This document shows positions 32,281 through 41,423 of a stretch of 64,000 nucleotides of DNA, in pieces. The notes below the pieces were generated by a model that was not told the origin of the DNA, did no database searches, and saw only the letters and a list, made by a program, of their open reading frames with translations. The stretch is from Sphingosinicellaceae bacterium (GTDB taxonomy: Bacteria > Pseudomonadota > Alphaproteobacteria > Sphingomonadales > Sphingomonadaceae), in the NCBI GenBank assembly GCA_019285715.1, contig CP079108.1, forward strand, positions 3,239,001 through 3,303,000, read 5' to 3'. Made by a program: the position numbers and the translations under genes. The first letter of the stretch is position 1; each line of letters begins with the position of its first letter.

Positions 32281-34217
32281 ATTCCCCAGCGCGTCGAGGT
32301 CTCGTTGCCGAGGCTGAGGTTGCGGTAGCGGGCCAGCGCCCACAGCGGGAAGATTTTCGCGTAGCCGTGGTAGCGCAGGTAGAACACCCGCGGGAAACCG
32401 CCGCCGGTATGGTGCTCCTCGGGCCACAGGCCGCCGGGTTCCTGGTGCGCCTGCAGCCACGCGATGCCGCGCCGGACGGCCACGCTGTCCGTGGCGCCCG
32501 CCGCCATCAGCCCGAGCAGCGCCCAGCCGGTCTGCGAGGCGCGGCTCTCGGCGGGCGTGTAGCCAGCGTAGTCGAGCGCGTAGCTGTCGCAATCCTCGCC
32601 CCAGCCGCCGTCGGGGTTTTGGACCTGGGCCAGCCACGCCGCGCCGCGCGCTATCGCCGGGTCGTCCGCGCCGAGGCCGGCGGCGTTGAGCGCGCACAGC
32701 GCCGACCACGTCCCGTAGATGTAGTTGACCCCCCAGCGCCCGAACCAGCTGCCGTCGGCCTCCTGTTCCTTGCAGAGGTAGCCGAGCGCGGCGGCCATGC
32801 GCGGGGTGTCGGTCTCGCCGATCTGCGCCAGCATCGAGACGCAGCGGGCGGACACGTCGGCGGTCGGCGGATCGAGCAAGGCGCCGTGGTCGGCGAACGG
32901 TATGTTGTTGAGGTAGTGGTAGCTGTTGTCGGCGTCGAACGCGCCCCAGCCGCCGTCGCGGCTCTGCAGGCCGACGGTCCATTCGACGCCGCGTGCGACG
33001 GGCTGGTCATAGCGCTCGCCCGCCAGCCCGCGCGCCCGGTCCATGCCCATCACCACGACCGCGGTGTCGTCGAGGTCCGGGTAGTGCGCGTTGGCGTACT
33101 GGAAGGCCCAGCCGCCGGGGCGCAGGTTGGGCGCGTTCTCGGCCCAGTCGCCCTTCACCTCGAGCACCTGCCGCGGCACCAGCCAGTCGAGTGCCGCCAG
33201 CGCCTGGGTCTCGGCCTCAGGGGCACGCGTCTCGAGCAGCGCATGCGCCGCCAGCGCGGTATCCCACACCGGCGAGAAGCACGGCTGGCAGTAGATCTCG
33301 CCGTCATCCCGGCGGACGACGAGCTTCTCCACCGCCGAACGCGCGATGTCGCGCCGCGCCGTGTCGCCGAGCGCCTCGAACATCATCGCGGAGTTGGCGA
33401 TTGCCGGGTAGATCGCGCCGAGCCCGTCGTCGCCGTTCAGCCGGTCGGCTACGAAGTCCCGGCACGCCTGCAGCGCCCGCGCCCGTAGCGCCTTCGGCCA
33501 CAGGCCATTGCCACGCTTGAGCAGCCAGTCGAGCGCTCCGAACCCAAGCTTCCACACGAGCTTGCCGCCCGCGACGTTCGACTTCGGCTTGACCGTGGCG
33601 CGCGGCAGGAACAGCTCGTCGACCCGGATGCCGCGCGGATTCTTCGCCACCGGCTGCAGCGTCTGCAGCACCAGCAACGGCACGATCACTGTCCGCGCCC
33701 AATACGCCATCTTCGACAGGTGGACCGGAAACCAGCGCGGCAGCAGGATGATCTCGGGCGGCATCGTCGGGATCGTCGACCACGGCCCCGCCCCGAACAG
33801 CGCCAGCTGGATGCGCGTGAACACGTTGACCGCCGCCGCGCCCCCTGCGGCCAGCGCCGCCTGCCGCGCCCGGACCATGTGCGGCGCATCGACCGGGTCG
33901 CCGATCATCTTGAGCGCGTAATACGCCTTGACCGTCGCGCTGATGTCGAAGGGCGCGCCATAGTGCAGCCCCCAGCCGCCATGGTCGCCCTGGATGCGGC
34001 GCAGGTAGCGCGCAACGCCGGCCTCGAGCTCAGGATCGTCGGGCTCAGCGAAATACTGGCGGAGCAGGATGTATTCGGCGGGAATCGTCGCGTCCGCCTC
34101 AAGCTCGAAGACGAAATGCCCGTCGGACTTCTGCAGCGCGGCGAGCGCCGACGCGGCGCGCTCGACCGCGACGTCGAGTTCGCCTGCACGACTTGCCAAG
34201 GAACCAGCAACTGTCAT
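32277..34217 (-). CDS. shc: squalene-hopene cyclase
   Basis: 646 residues from MTVAGSLASRAGELDVAVER. The catalytic DXDD motif is seen as DLDDTAVV near residue 380, with several QW repeats (QGDHGGWGLHYG, QSRDGGWGAFDADNSY, QNPDGGWGEDCDSY). It cyclises squalene to hopene/hopanol at the membrane. Length is typical. Start lies 25 bp past the hpnE stop. Confidence 0.96.
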   Translation of the reverse strand: MTVAGSLASRAGELDVAVERAASALAALQKSDGHFVFELEADATIPAEYILLRQYFAEPDDPELEAGVARYLRRIQGDHGGWGLHYGAPFDISATVKAYYALKMIGDPVDAPHMVRARQAALAAGGAAAVNVFTRIQLALFGAGPWSTIPTMPPEIILLPRWFPVHLSKMAYWARTVIVPLLVLQTLQPVAKNPRGIRVDELFLPRATVKPKSNVAGGKLVWKLGFGALDWLLKRGNGLWPKALRARALQACRDFVADRLNGDDGLGAIYPAIANSAMMFEALGDTARRDIARSAVEKLVVRRDDGEIYCQPCFSPVWDTALAAHALLETRAPEAETQALAALDWLVPRQVLEVKGDWAENAPNLRPGGWAFQYANAHYPDLDDTAVVVMGMDRARGLAGERYDQPVARGVEWTVGLQSRDGGWGAFDADNSYHYLNNIPFADHGALLDPPTADVSARCVSMLAQIGETDTPRMAAALGYLCKEQEADGSWFGRWGVNYIYGTWSALCALNAAGLGADDPAIARGAAWLAQVQNPDGGWGEDCDSYALDYAGYTPAESRASQTGWALLGLMAAGATDSVAVRRGIAWLQAHQEPGGLWPEEHHTGGGFPRVFYLRYHGYAKIFPLWALARYRNLSLGNETSTRWGM

Positions 34218-34242
34218 GAACCCGCCATAGCCGAAACGGCGC

Positions 34243-35472
34243 TCACCGCGCCAGCGCCGCCGCGGTGACGCCCGACCGCAGCGCGCCCTCGATCGTCGCG
34301 GGCAGCCCGGTCTGGACCCAGTCGCCCGCCAGCACGAGGTTTGCCCACCACGTCCGCTGCGGCGGCCGCAGCGCGTCCTGCGCGGGGGTCGCGGCAAAGG
34401 TCGCGCGGCGCTCCTTGACGACCTGCCAGCGCGGCAGCTCGGGGCGCAAGGTCAGCACCTTGGCAACGTCGGCCCACAATATCTCCGCCAGTTCGCCGCG
34501 CGGCGTGTCGAGCAGCCGGTCGGCGGCGCTGATCGTCACGGAGATGCGGTCCTCGAAGGCGAAGATCCATTCGACCGTCGCATTGGTCAGCCCGAGGATC
34601 GGCGGCATCATCGACGGTGGGCGATGCGCGAAGTGCGCGCTGATGATGGCGCGGAACTCGGTCGGCACGATCAGGTTCGGCACGAGGTCGGCGGCGACCG
34701 GCGCCGGCACCGCGAGGATCACCGCATCGCCCTCGGCAACCACCACGGTCCGGTCGCCGAAGTCGAGGCCGGTGACGCGCTCGCCGTCAAACACCAGAGC
34801 GCGCAGCCGCTCGCTGTTGACCACCGGAACACCGCGCGCCGCCAGCCACGCCACCGCCGGATCAACGAACGCTGCCGCGAGGTTGGGCTTGGCGATCAGC
34901 GGCCGCGACGCCCGGCCACCCCGGGCCATCGTCTCGCGCAGAACTCGCCCCGCAAGCTTCGCCGACCCGTCCGCCGCCGCGGTGTTGAGTGCCGCCAGCA
35001 GCACCGGCTCGAACAGCCGCTCCCACAGCGGGCCCGACGTCGGGACATAGTCGCCGACCGTCGCGTTCCTTGCGGCCAGCAGCGGCGCGAGCTTGAGATA
35101 ATCGCCGACTCTCGTCCCCGGTACCCGCCGCGCCTTGTCGAGCAGCCACCACGGCATCCGCCCCATCGACGGCCGCACCGTCCAGCGCTCGCCGCTCGCC
35201 GCATCGAGGAAGGGGAATGCGGCTTCGACGGGACCGCTGACCCGGTCGCTCGCGCCGATCCGGTCAAGATACGTCGCGACCGCGCCATTGCCCGACAGCA
35301 CGAGGTGGTTGCCGTTGTCGATGACCGCGCCGATCTGCGCGTCGTGATAGGAGCGGCAGCGACCGCCGGCGCGCGGCGCAGCCTCGTAGACCGCGACAGG
35401 ACGCCCGAGCGCGGCCAGCTCGACCGCCGCCGACAGCCCCGCCAGCCCCGCTCCGACGACATGGACCGTCAA
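34243..35472 (-). CDS. hpnE: squalene-forming FAD-dependent oxidoreductase
   Basis: 409 residues with a TTG start overlapping the hpnD stop (TTGA); a start 30 bp upstream (35502) is a less likely alternative. GAGLAGLSAAVELA is the dinucleotide-binding motif, then EAAPRAGGRCRSY, and LAGDWVQTGLPATIEGALRSG at the C-terminus. HpnE reduces hydroxysqualene to squalene, the last of the HpnC-D-E steps. Confidence 0.93.
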   Translation of the reverse strand: MTVHVVGAGLAGLSAAVELAALGRPVAVYEAAPRAGGRCRSYHDAQIGAVIDNGNHLVLSGNGAVATYLDRIGASDRVSGPVEAAFPFLDAASGERWTVRPSMGRMPWWLLDKARRVPGTRVGDYLKLAPLLAARNATVGDYVPTSGPLWERLFEPVLLAALNTAAADGSAKLAGRVLRETMARGGRASRPLIAKPNLAAAFVDPAVAWLAARGVPVVNSERLRALVFDGERVTGLDFGDRTVVVAEGDAVILAVPAPVAADLVPNLIVPTEFRAIISAHFAHRPPSMMPPILGLTNATVEWIFAFEDRISVTISAADRLLDTPRGELAEILWADVAKVLTLRPELPRWQVVKERRATFAATPAQDALRPPQRTWWANLVLAGDWVQTGLPATIEGALRSGVTAAALAR

Positions 35473-36329
35473 CGCGTGAGCCAGACCCGCATCACCGTCC
35501 ACAGCAGCGCACGCTTGCCCAGCTTGGTCCGCGTCCGCGGCGCGTGCCAGCCGGTGCGCTCCATGCGCTTCAGGGTCGTCGCATAGACCGCCGACATCAG
35601 CCGGGGCGCGAACAGATGGCCCTGAGGGCGGTGGACCAGCACTTCGTCGGCGGCGGCATAGTGCTGGTGCGCCAGCGCCGCGACCTCGCGGCAGACCGCG
35701 TCGAGGCGCGCGTCCGCCGCCACCGCGAGCGGGTCGTTGCTGATGATCCCGTGCGCGACCAGATGCTCGCGGGGCAGGTACAGCCGCCCGATCTCGGCAT
35801 CCTCGTCGACGTCGCGGAGGATGTTGGTCAGCTGCAGCGCCCGCCCAAGGTGGTGCGCAAGGTCGGTCGCGGCGCTGCCGGTCATGCCGAAGATGCGCAC
35901 CGACAGCCGCCCGACCGCGGACGCCACGCGGTCACAATACAGGTCGAGCGTCGCTGCGTCCGGAGCGCGGATGGTGTCGTCGATGTCCATCGCCATGCCG
36001 TCGATGACCGCGTGGAAGTCCTCGCGCGCCAGCCCGAACTGCGCGACCGCGGTCTTGACCAGCGCCGCCTTGCCGGGCGGTCCACCGACGTAAAGAGAAT
36101 CGATATCCGCGCGCCACGACGACAGCCCGGCGCGGCGTTCGGCGGTGGTGCCCTCGATGTCGTCGGCGATGTCGTCGACGGCGCGGCAGAAGGCATAGAC
36201 TGCGAACATCGCGTCGCGCTCGGCCTTCGGCAGCACGCGCATGCCGGCGTAGAACGAGCTGCGGCTGACCTGGCCGTGCAGCGCCAGCGCGCGCTCCTCG
36301 TCGGTCATCGTGGCGGCGGCGTGGGTCAT
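35469..36329 (-). CDS. hpnD: presqualene diphosphate synthase
   Basis: 286 residues. Asp-rich motifs DDIADD (in AVDDIADDIEG) and LTNILRDVDEDAEIGRLYLP of squalene/phytoene synthases. HpnD condenses two farnesyl diphosphates to presqualene diphosphate. Start and stop overlap hpnC and hpnE by four bases. Confidence 0.95.
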   Translation of the reverse strand: MTHAAATMTDEERALALHGQVSRSSFYAGMRVLPKAERDAMFAVYAFCRAVDDIADDIEGTTAERRAGLSSWRADIDSLYVGGPPGKAALVKTAVAQFGLAREDFHAVIDGMAMDIDDTIRAPDAATLDLYCDRVASAVGRLSVRIFGMTGSAATDLAHHLGRALQLTNILRDVDEDAEIGRLYLPREHLVAHGIISNDPLAVAADARLDAVCREVAALAHQHYAAADEVLVHRPQGHLFAPRLMSAVYATTLKRMERTGWHAPRTRTKLGKRALLWTVMRVWLTR

Positions 36330-37177
36330 CGGAGCACCCTTAGCCGACCGGGCCGTAGCAGTTGCGCCGCGACCGCGCCCAGCGCCAGCCCGGCCGCCTC
36401 CAGCTTGCCGTGGTGGACGCCCCCGACAAGCGGGTCGCGGGTGCGCAGGCGATCGTTGAGGCTGACCGCGAGCCGGTGGATGACCGCGACCTCCAGTGCC
36501 AGCCGCCGGTCGCGGATCATGCGCGCGAACCCAGCGGCCTCCGCGAGCAGCCCGTCGGTCGCGGCGACCATGCGCGCGATCACCCGCGCCAGCCCCGGCG
36601 ACGAGCGCGGTTCGGCGAGCGCGGCGAGCGTCTCGCCCTCGGCCGCCAGCCAGTCGGCGGGAACATAGGCCCGGTCGAGATCGCGCCAGTCCTCGCCGCA
36701 GTCCTGCAGGTGGTTGATGACCTGGAGCGCGGCGCACAGCGCATCGGACGCGGCCCAGGTCGCGCGGTCCTCGCCGTGGACGTCGAGCACGAAGCGCCCG
36801 ACCGGCATCGCGGACAGCCGGCAATAGCCGATCAGGTCGGCCCAGTCGGTGACGCGCGGGTTCGACACGTCGCGGCGGAAAGCGGCGAGCAGGTCGAGGG
36901 GATGCTCGGGGGTCAGGCCGCGCTCGGCGAGCACGAGGCGGAGTTCGGCGGCCGGGATGCAATCCCCATCCCCGACCAGCGTCGCGCGCATCGCCTCGAG
37001 TCCCGCGAGCCGCTGCTCGACGCTGGCGCCGGCGTCATCGGCGATGTCGTCGGCGGTGCGTGCGAAGCGGTAGAACGCCAGGATCGGGCCACGGAACTGC
37101 GGAGCGATCAGGCGCGACGCGACCGGAAAATTCTCGGACTTCTCGGTCCGGTGGGGCAGGTTGGCCGGCGCGTTCAC
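36326..37177 (-). CDS. hpnC: hydroxysqualene synthase
   Basis: 283 residues from a GTG overlapping the hpnB stop. NLPHRTEKSENFPVASRLI is the usual HpnC N-terminus, followed by FARTADDIADDAG and VINHLQDCGEDWRDLDRAYVP. It converts presqualene diphosphate to hydroxysqualene. Squalene/phytoene synthase fold. Confidence 0.95.
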   Translation of the reverse strand: MNAPANLPHRTEKSENFPVASRLIAPQFRGPILAFYRFARTADDIADDAGASVEQRLAGLEAMRATLVGDGDCIPAAELRLVLAERGLTPEHPLDLLAAFRRDVSNPRVTDWADLIGYCRLSAMPVGRFVLDVHGEDRATWAASDALCAALQVINHLQDCGEDWRDLDRAYVPADWLAAEGETLAALAEPRSSPGLARVIARMVAATDGLLAEAAGFARMIRDRRLALEVAVIHRLAVSLNDRLRTRDPLVGGVHHGKLEAAGLALGAVAAQLLRPGRLRVLR

Positions 37178-38298
37178 GTTGCTGTCCCAATCGACGACGA
37201 GGCTTGCGCGCGCCCCTTCCACAGACCGCCGCGACCGGCCCAGACCTGAACTGCCGACATCAACGTGTACCAGCCATAAACCAGCGCAATGACCGGCAGC
37301 GCCAGCCCCCACAACGGCGACCGCCCGTAGAAACGCAGCATCGGCCAGAACGACACCGCCATCAGCGCCCACGCGGCCAGCGCGGCGAGATCACCATCGA
37401 GCGCCAGCACCGGCGGCAGCACGAACACGAACATGAGGCCCGCGAGCGCCCCGGCCAGCAGCCGTGGCGAATAGCCGAGCTGCGCGTACGCCGAGCGCGC
37501 GATCATCGCACCGATGGCTGGGATCCCGCCATAGCCACGCAGCGACACCGAGCGCTCGGTCAGCGCCAGCCGCACCGGCCCCTGCCGCTTCAGCACCACG
37601 CCCAGCGCGCAGTCGTCGATGATGGCGCCGCGCACCGCCATGATCCCGCCCGCCGCCGCCAGCGCGTCGCCCCGTACGAACATGCAGCCACCGGCCGCCG
37701 CGGCGGTCGGCCCGGCGCGGTTCACGGCAGCGAACGGGAACAGCATCTGGAAGAAATACACGAACGCCGGCACCAGCAGCCGCTCGGCGAAACTGTCGCA
37801 GCGCAGCCGGGCCATCAGCGACACCAGCGCGAGCTGGCGCGGCGCTGCGGCCCCGGCAAGCATCCGGAGCGTGTCGGGGGAGTGGGCGATATCGGCATCG
37901 GTGAGCCACAGATAGTCCGGCGCGCCCGCCGCGGCGATGCCCTGCTGCACGGCCCAAAGCTTCCCGGTCCAGCCGCGCGGCAACGGCGCGCCGTCCAGCA
38001 CGGTCAGGCGCTCGCTCGCACCTGCCGAAGCCCGTGCGATCGCCGCCGTTCCGTCGCTGCTACCGTCGTCGACCAGCACGATGCGAAACGCGCCCGGATA
38101 GTCCTGCGCGACCAGCGATGCGATTGCCTGGCCGACGACCTCGGCCTCGTCGCGCGCCGGCACCACGGCAACGACCGACGGCCATTCGACGAGCGGGAGC
38201 GGCACCGCGTCGTCGCGCTCGTTCGCCCGCCAGAAGCCGTCGCGGAACACCAGCATCCCGGCCCAGATCGCCAGCAACAGCACGCCGAGCCAGCTCAA
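37174..38298 (-). CDS. hpnB: hopanoid-locus glycosyltransferase
   Basis: 374 residues from a TTG overlapping the hpnA stop. N-terminal membrane helix (LGVLLLAIWAGMLVF), a GT2 domain with VAVVPARDEAEVV, LVDDGSSDGT and LWLTDADIAH, and several C-terminal membrane helices. The HpnB family accompanies hopanoid loci. Its acceptor is not settled to my knowledge. Confidence 0.93.
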   Translation of the reverse strand: MSWLGVLLLAIWAGMLVFRDGFWRANERDDAVPLPLVEWPSVVAVVPARDEAEVVGQAIASLVAQDYPGAFRIVLVDDGSSDGTAAIARASAGASERLTVLDGAPLPRGWTGKLWAVQQGIAAAGAPDYLWLTDADIAHSPDTLRMLAGAAAPRQLALVSLMARLRCDSFAERLLVPAFVYFFQMLFPFAAVNRAGPTAAAAGGCMFVRGDALAAAGGIMAVRGAIIDDCALGVVLKRQGPVRLALTERSVSLRGYGGIPAIGAMIARSAYAQLGYSPRLLAGALAGLMFVFVLPPVLALDGDLAALAAWALMAVSFWPMLRFYGRSPLWGLALPVIALVYGWYTLMSAVQVWAGRGGLWKGRAQASSSIGTAT

Positions 38299-39293
38299 GC
38301 GACCATCCCCGCCGCCCGGAACCAGTCGAGCGCATCGATCACGGCCTCTGGGTACGGTCGCGCCGCATAACCAAGTTCCGCCTCCGCCTTCGCCGACGAG
38401 AAGAACATCCGGTGCCCCGCCATCCTGAGCGCATCGGCGGTGAGGAACGGCTCGCGCCCGCTCACCCGCGCCACCGCCTCCGCCGCCCACGCCAGCGGGA
38501 ACAGCGGCCCGCGTGGAAGGCTGACCGTCGGCGGCTTGCGCCCAACCTGGCGCGCGATCTCGGCAAGGAAATCGCGCAGCACGACGTCCTGCCCGCCCAG
38601 CACATAACGCTCGCCGACCCGGCCCTTCTGCAGTGCCAGCACGTGGCCCCGCGCGACATCGTCGACGTGAACGAGGTTCAGCCCGGTATCGACGAACGCC
38701 GGAATCTTGCCGTTCGCCGCCTCGACGATGATCCGCCCGGTCGGCGTCGGGCGCACGTCGCCGGGGCCGATCGGGGTCGACGGATTGACGATCACGGCAG
38801 GCAGTTGGCCTGTCGCGGCCATGTTCTCGACCAGCCGCTCGGCGAGCACCTTGCTGCGCTTGTAGGCCCCGATCGCATGCTCCGGGCTCAGCGGCGCGGT
38901 CTCGTCGGCGGGCAGCCGGTCCAGCCCCAGCGTCGCCACCGAGCTGGTATAGACGATCCGCTCGACCCCGGCATTCTGCGCCGCGACCATCACCGCGCGC
39001 GTGCCCTCGACGTTGTTGCGGACGATCTGCTCGGGGTCCCGCGCCCATAGCCGATAGTCGGCGGCAACGTGGCAGACACCCCAAACCCCGGTCATCGCCA
39101 CCGCCAGCGCCGCCTCGTCCATCAGGTCACCGGCGACGATGTCGCCCTCGAAGCCGGCGAGGTTGGCGCGCGGGCTGCTTGCACGGACCAGCGCCCGGAC
39201 CCGGTAGCCCGCGCCGGTCAGGGCGCGCGCCACGGCCGCCCCGACGAAGCCGGCCGCGCCTGTCACCATGACGATTCCGGCAGGCGCGCTCAC
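38295..39293 (-). CDS. hpnA: NAD-dependent epimerase/dehydratase-like sugar reductase
   Basis: 332 residues from a GTG with GGGGA upstream. VTGAAGFVGAAVARAL is the Rossmann motif, YTSSVATLG and the YKRSK active-site tyrosine/lysine pair follow. HpnA opens the minus-strand operon hpnABCDE-shc-hpnG, in which every junction but the hpnE-shc gap of 25 bp is a four-base overlap. Confidence 0.93.
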   Translation of the reverse strand: MSAPAGIVMVTGAAGFVGAAVARALTGAGYRVRALVRASSPRANLAGFEGDIVAGDLMDEAALAVAMTGVWGVCHVAADYRLWARDPEQIVRNNVEGTRAVMVAAQNAGVERIVYTSSVATLGLDRLPADETAPLSPEHAIGAYKRSKVLAERLVENMAATGQLPAVIVNPSTPIGPGDVRPTPTGRIIVEAANGKIPAFVDTGLNLVHVDDVARGHVLALQKGRVGERYVLGGQDVVLRDFLAEIARQVGRKPPTVSLPRGPLFPLAWAAEAVARVSGREPFLTADALRMAGHRMFFSSAKAEAELGYAARPYPEAVIDALDWFRAAGMVA

Positions 39294-39363
39294 AAATTCC
39301 CCAAAGGTCGAAGTGCGGCGGACCCTAGCCGCAAGCCGCGCGCCGTGGGAAGGGACCTGCGTC
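39294..39363. promoter_or_regulatory. short divergent promoter region between the two hpn operons
   Basis: Only 70 bp separate the hpnA start from the RMD1-family start on the other strand, so promoters or regulator sites must be here or in the coding flanks. No convincing boxes seen. Confidence 0.35.
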
Positions 39364-40161
39364 ATGCACGCCAGCGATCCCGACAGCTACAGCGCCCGCA
39401 CCGTCCTGCTCGGCGACCGGCTCGACCTCGCGGGCTTTGCCCCGGCCGACCTGCTGTCCGCCTCGCCGCTCGCCTACCGCGCCGGCGTCGAGGGCTATGC
39501 GGTGCTGTTCCGCTACGGCGTCGTCGTGCTGTGCGGCATGACGCCGTCCGAGGAAACCGCGGCGCTGGCCGGCATCCTGCCGCGCATCGTCCGCCCGGTG
39601 ACGATCCGCGACGAGGACCGCGAGGCGATCAGTATCTGGCCCGACGGCACCGACCAGATCCCGCCGGGGGGCCCGATCCAGATCCGCGAACTGTCGCTGG
39701 AGCGCGTGCTGGTCATCGCCGATGCGCTGGCGAAAAGCGCTGCACTCCACCGCGACGAGCGCGAGGTCGAGGCCGTCCTCGACGTCATGGAGCCGCTCAC
39801 CCGCCAGCTCGCGGAGCACGGCCGCACCCGCGCCGGCCGGCGTACGGTCGTCCGCCACATCGGCCAGGCGCTGCTGGTCCGCCACCGCGTCACCGGCCTG
39901 GCCGCGATCGACGACAAGCCCGACGTGCTGTGGGACCGCCCAGATTTGGAGCGGCTGTATGCGAGGCTCGAGGACGAATACGAGCTCGACGCCCGCGCCG
40001 ACGCGCTGCGCCGCAAGCTCGCGGTCGTCGGCGAGACCGCGACCGCGCTGGCGGACCTGATCGACACCGAACGCTCGTTCCGGCTGGAGATCGCGGTCGT
40101 CGTGCTGATCGCGGTCGAGATCGCGATCGCGGTGTTCGAGATTTTCCGGGGTCTGCATTGA
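39364..40161 (+). CDS. RMD1/DUF155 family protein, first gene of the hpnIJKL operon
   Basis: 265 residues. The family is recognised by GYAVLFRYGVVVLCGM, ELSLERVLVIADALAKSAAL and a C-terminal membrane helix (LEIAVVVLIAVEIAIAVFEIF) after LIDTERSFR. Eukaryotic relatives are mitochondrial membrane proteins linked to the translation machinery; bacterial roles are poorly defined. Its stop overlaps the hpnI TTG start (TTGA), so it is probably co-translated with hopanoid genes. Confidence 0.85.
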   Translation: MHASDPDSYSARTVLLGDRLDLAGFAPADLLSASPLAYRAGVEGYAVLFRYGVVVLCGMTPSEETAALAGILPRIVRPVTIRDEDREAISIWPDGTDQIPPGGPIQIRELSLERVLVIADALAKSAALHRDEREVEAVLDVMEPLTRQLAEHGRTRAGRRTVVRHIGQALLVRHRVTGLAAIDDKPDVLWDRPDLERLYARLEDEYELDARADALRRKLAVVGETATALADLIDTERSFRLEIAVVVLIAVEIAIAVFEIFRGLH

Positions 40162-41423
40162 ACTGGCTCGGCTGGGCGCTGGTCGCAGTTGCCGGAGCCG
40201 GTACGGCGTACCAGTTGCTGAGCGCGGTGCTGACCGGGCGAAGCGCGAGCGCCGACGCGGCTCTGGGCGACACCCCCGCAGTCACGATCCTCAAGCCCCT
40301 CCACGGGGCCGAACCGCGGCTGGTCGAGAACCTCGCGAGCTTCGTCACGCAGAATTACCGGGGTGCGGTGCAGATTGTCTGCGGGGTTGCGGATGCCGGG
40401 GATCCGGCGGTCGCAGCAGTCGCGGCTCTGCGCGAGCTGTACCCGAAGGCCGACATCGCGCTGGTCGTCGACCCGGCGCGGCATGGCGGGAATGCCAAGG
40501 TCTCGAACCTCGTCAACATGATGGGCGCGGCGAAGCACGATGTGCTGGTGCTGAGCGACTCGGATATGGCGGTCGAGGCGGACTATCTGGCGCGGATCGT
40601 CGGAGCGCTGGGCGAACCCGCCCCCGCCCCGCCCGCCACCGCTACGTGTCATCCCGGCGAACGCCGGGACCCAGCTTCGCCAAGCGCGGTGAACGACCGA
40701 GAGCTGGGTCCCGGCGTGCGCGGGGATGACAAGCCTGAAAATTCGTTCCCTGAACCAACCCCCGGCGCCGTCACCGTCCTCTACCACGGCCGCGGCGACG
40801 CCGGCCCGTGGTCGACCCTCGCGGCGATGGCGATCAGCCACGGCTTTCTCCCCTCGGTGCTCGTCGGCATGCGCCTCGGCCTCGCCACCCCGTGCATGGG
40901 GTCGACCATCGCATTGAGCCGCGCCACCCTCGACCGCATCGGCGGCTTCGCGGCGTTCGCCGACGACCTCGCCGACGATTATGCGATCGGCGCGGCGGTC
41001 CGCAGCCTCGGGTCGTCGGTCGCGGTGCCGGCCTTCACCATCGGCCACGCCTGCGCCGACTCCAGTTTCACCGCGCTCGCCCGCCACGAGCTGCGCTGGA
41101 ATGCGACCATCCGCCGCCTGTCGCCCGCCGGCTTCGCGGTCGGCGGCTGGCTCAACCCGGTGCCGGTGGCGCTGCTGGCCTGCCTTGTAGGGGGATTCGC
41201 GCCGCCTACCTTGGCCGTGATGGCTGCAGCTTTGCTCTCGCGCGTCGCCGTTGCGGTGCGGGTCGACCGCTTCACCGGCGTCCCTCCCGGACCACTCTGG
41301 ATGATGCCGGCGCGCGATATCCTGTCGTTCGGGCTTTTTCTGGCGAGCTTTCTGGTGCAATCGGTCGATTGGCGCGGCGCGACGCTGAATGTTGCCCGCA
41401 ACGGCCGGATAATAGGTGAGTGA
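40158..41423 (+). CDS. hpnI: hopanoid-locus ceramide glucosyltransferase-like protein
   Basis: 421 residues from a TTG overlapping the RMD1-type stop. GT2 domain with VTILKPLHGAEPRL, the DxD region VLVLSDSDMAVEADY and QQ/RW-like RHELRWNATIRRL, then membrane helices. HpnI adds N-acetylglucosamine to bacteriohopanetetrol. Unusually, residues ~163-191 are encoded by a palindromic repeat (40648-40730) kept in frame. They read CHPGERRDPASPSA and similar, in the loop just after the DxD motif. Ends one base before hpnJ. Confidence 0.9.
   Translation: MNWLGWALVAVAGAGTAYQLLSAVLTGRSASADAALGDTPAVTILKPLHGAEPRLVENLASFVTQNYRGAVQIVCGVADAGDPAVAAVAALRELYPKADIALVVDPARHGGNAKVSNLVNMMGAAKHDVLVLSDSDMAVEADYLARIVGALGEPAPAPPATATCHPGERRDPASPSAVNDRELGPGVRGDDKPENSFPEPTPGAVTVLYHGRGDAGPWSTLAAMAISHGFLPSVLVGMRLGLATPCMGSTIALSRATLDRIGGFAAFADDLADDYAIGAAVRSLGSSVAVPAFTIGHACADSSFTALARHELRWNATIRRLSPAGFAVGGWLNPVPVALLACLVGGFAPPTLAVMAAALLSRVAVAVRVDRFTGVPPGPLWMMPARDILSFGLFLASFLVQSVDWRGATLNVARNGRIIGE
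40648..40730. repeat. palindromic repeat inserted in hpnI
   Basis: Left arm GTCATCCCGGCGAACGCCGG... (40648-40676) and right arm ...CCGGCGTGCGCGGGGATGAC (40702-40730) form an imperfect inverted repeat, with GGGACCCAGCT paired to AGCTGGGTCCC. The same type lies at 44771-44855. Such elements are common between genes in alphaproteobacteria and rare inside them. Confidence 0.85.
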
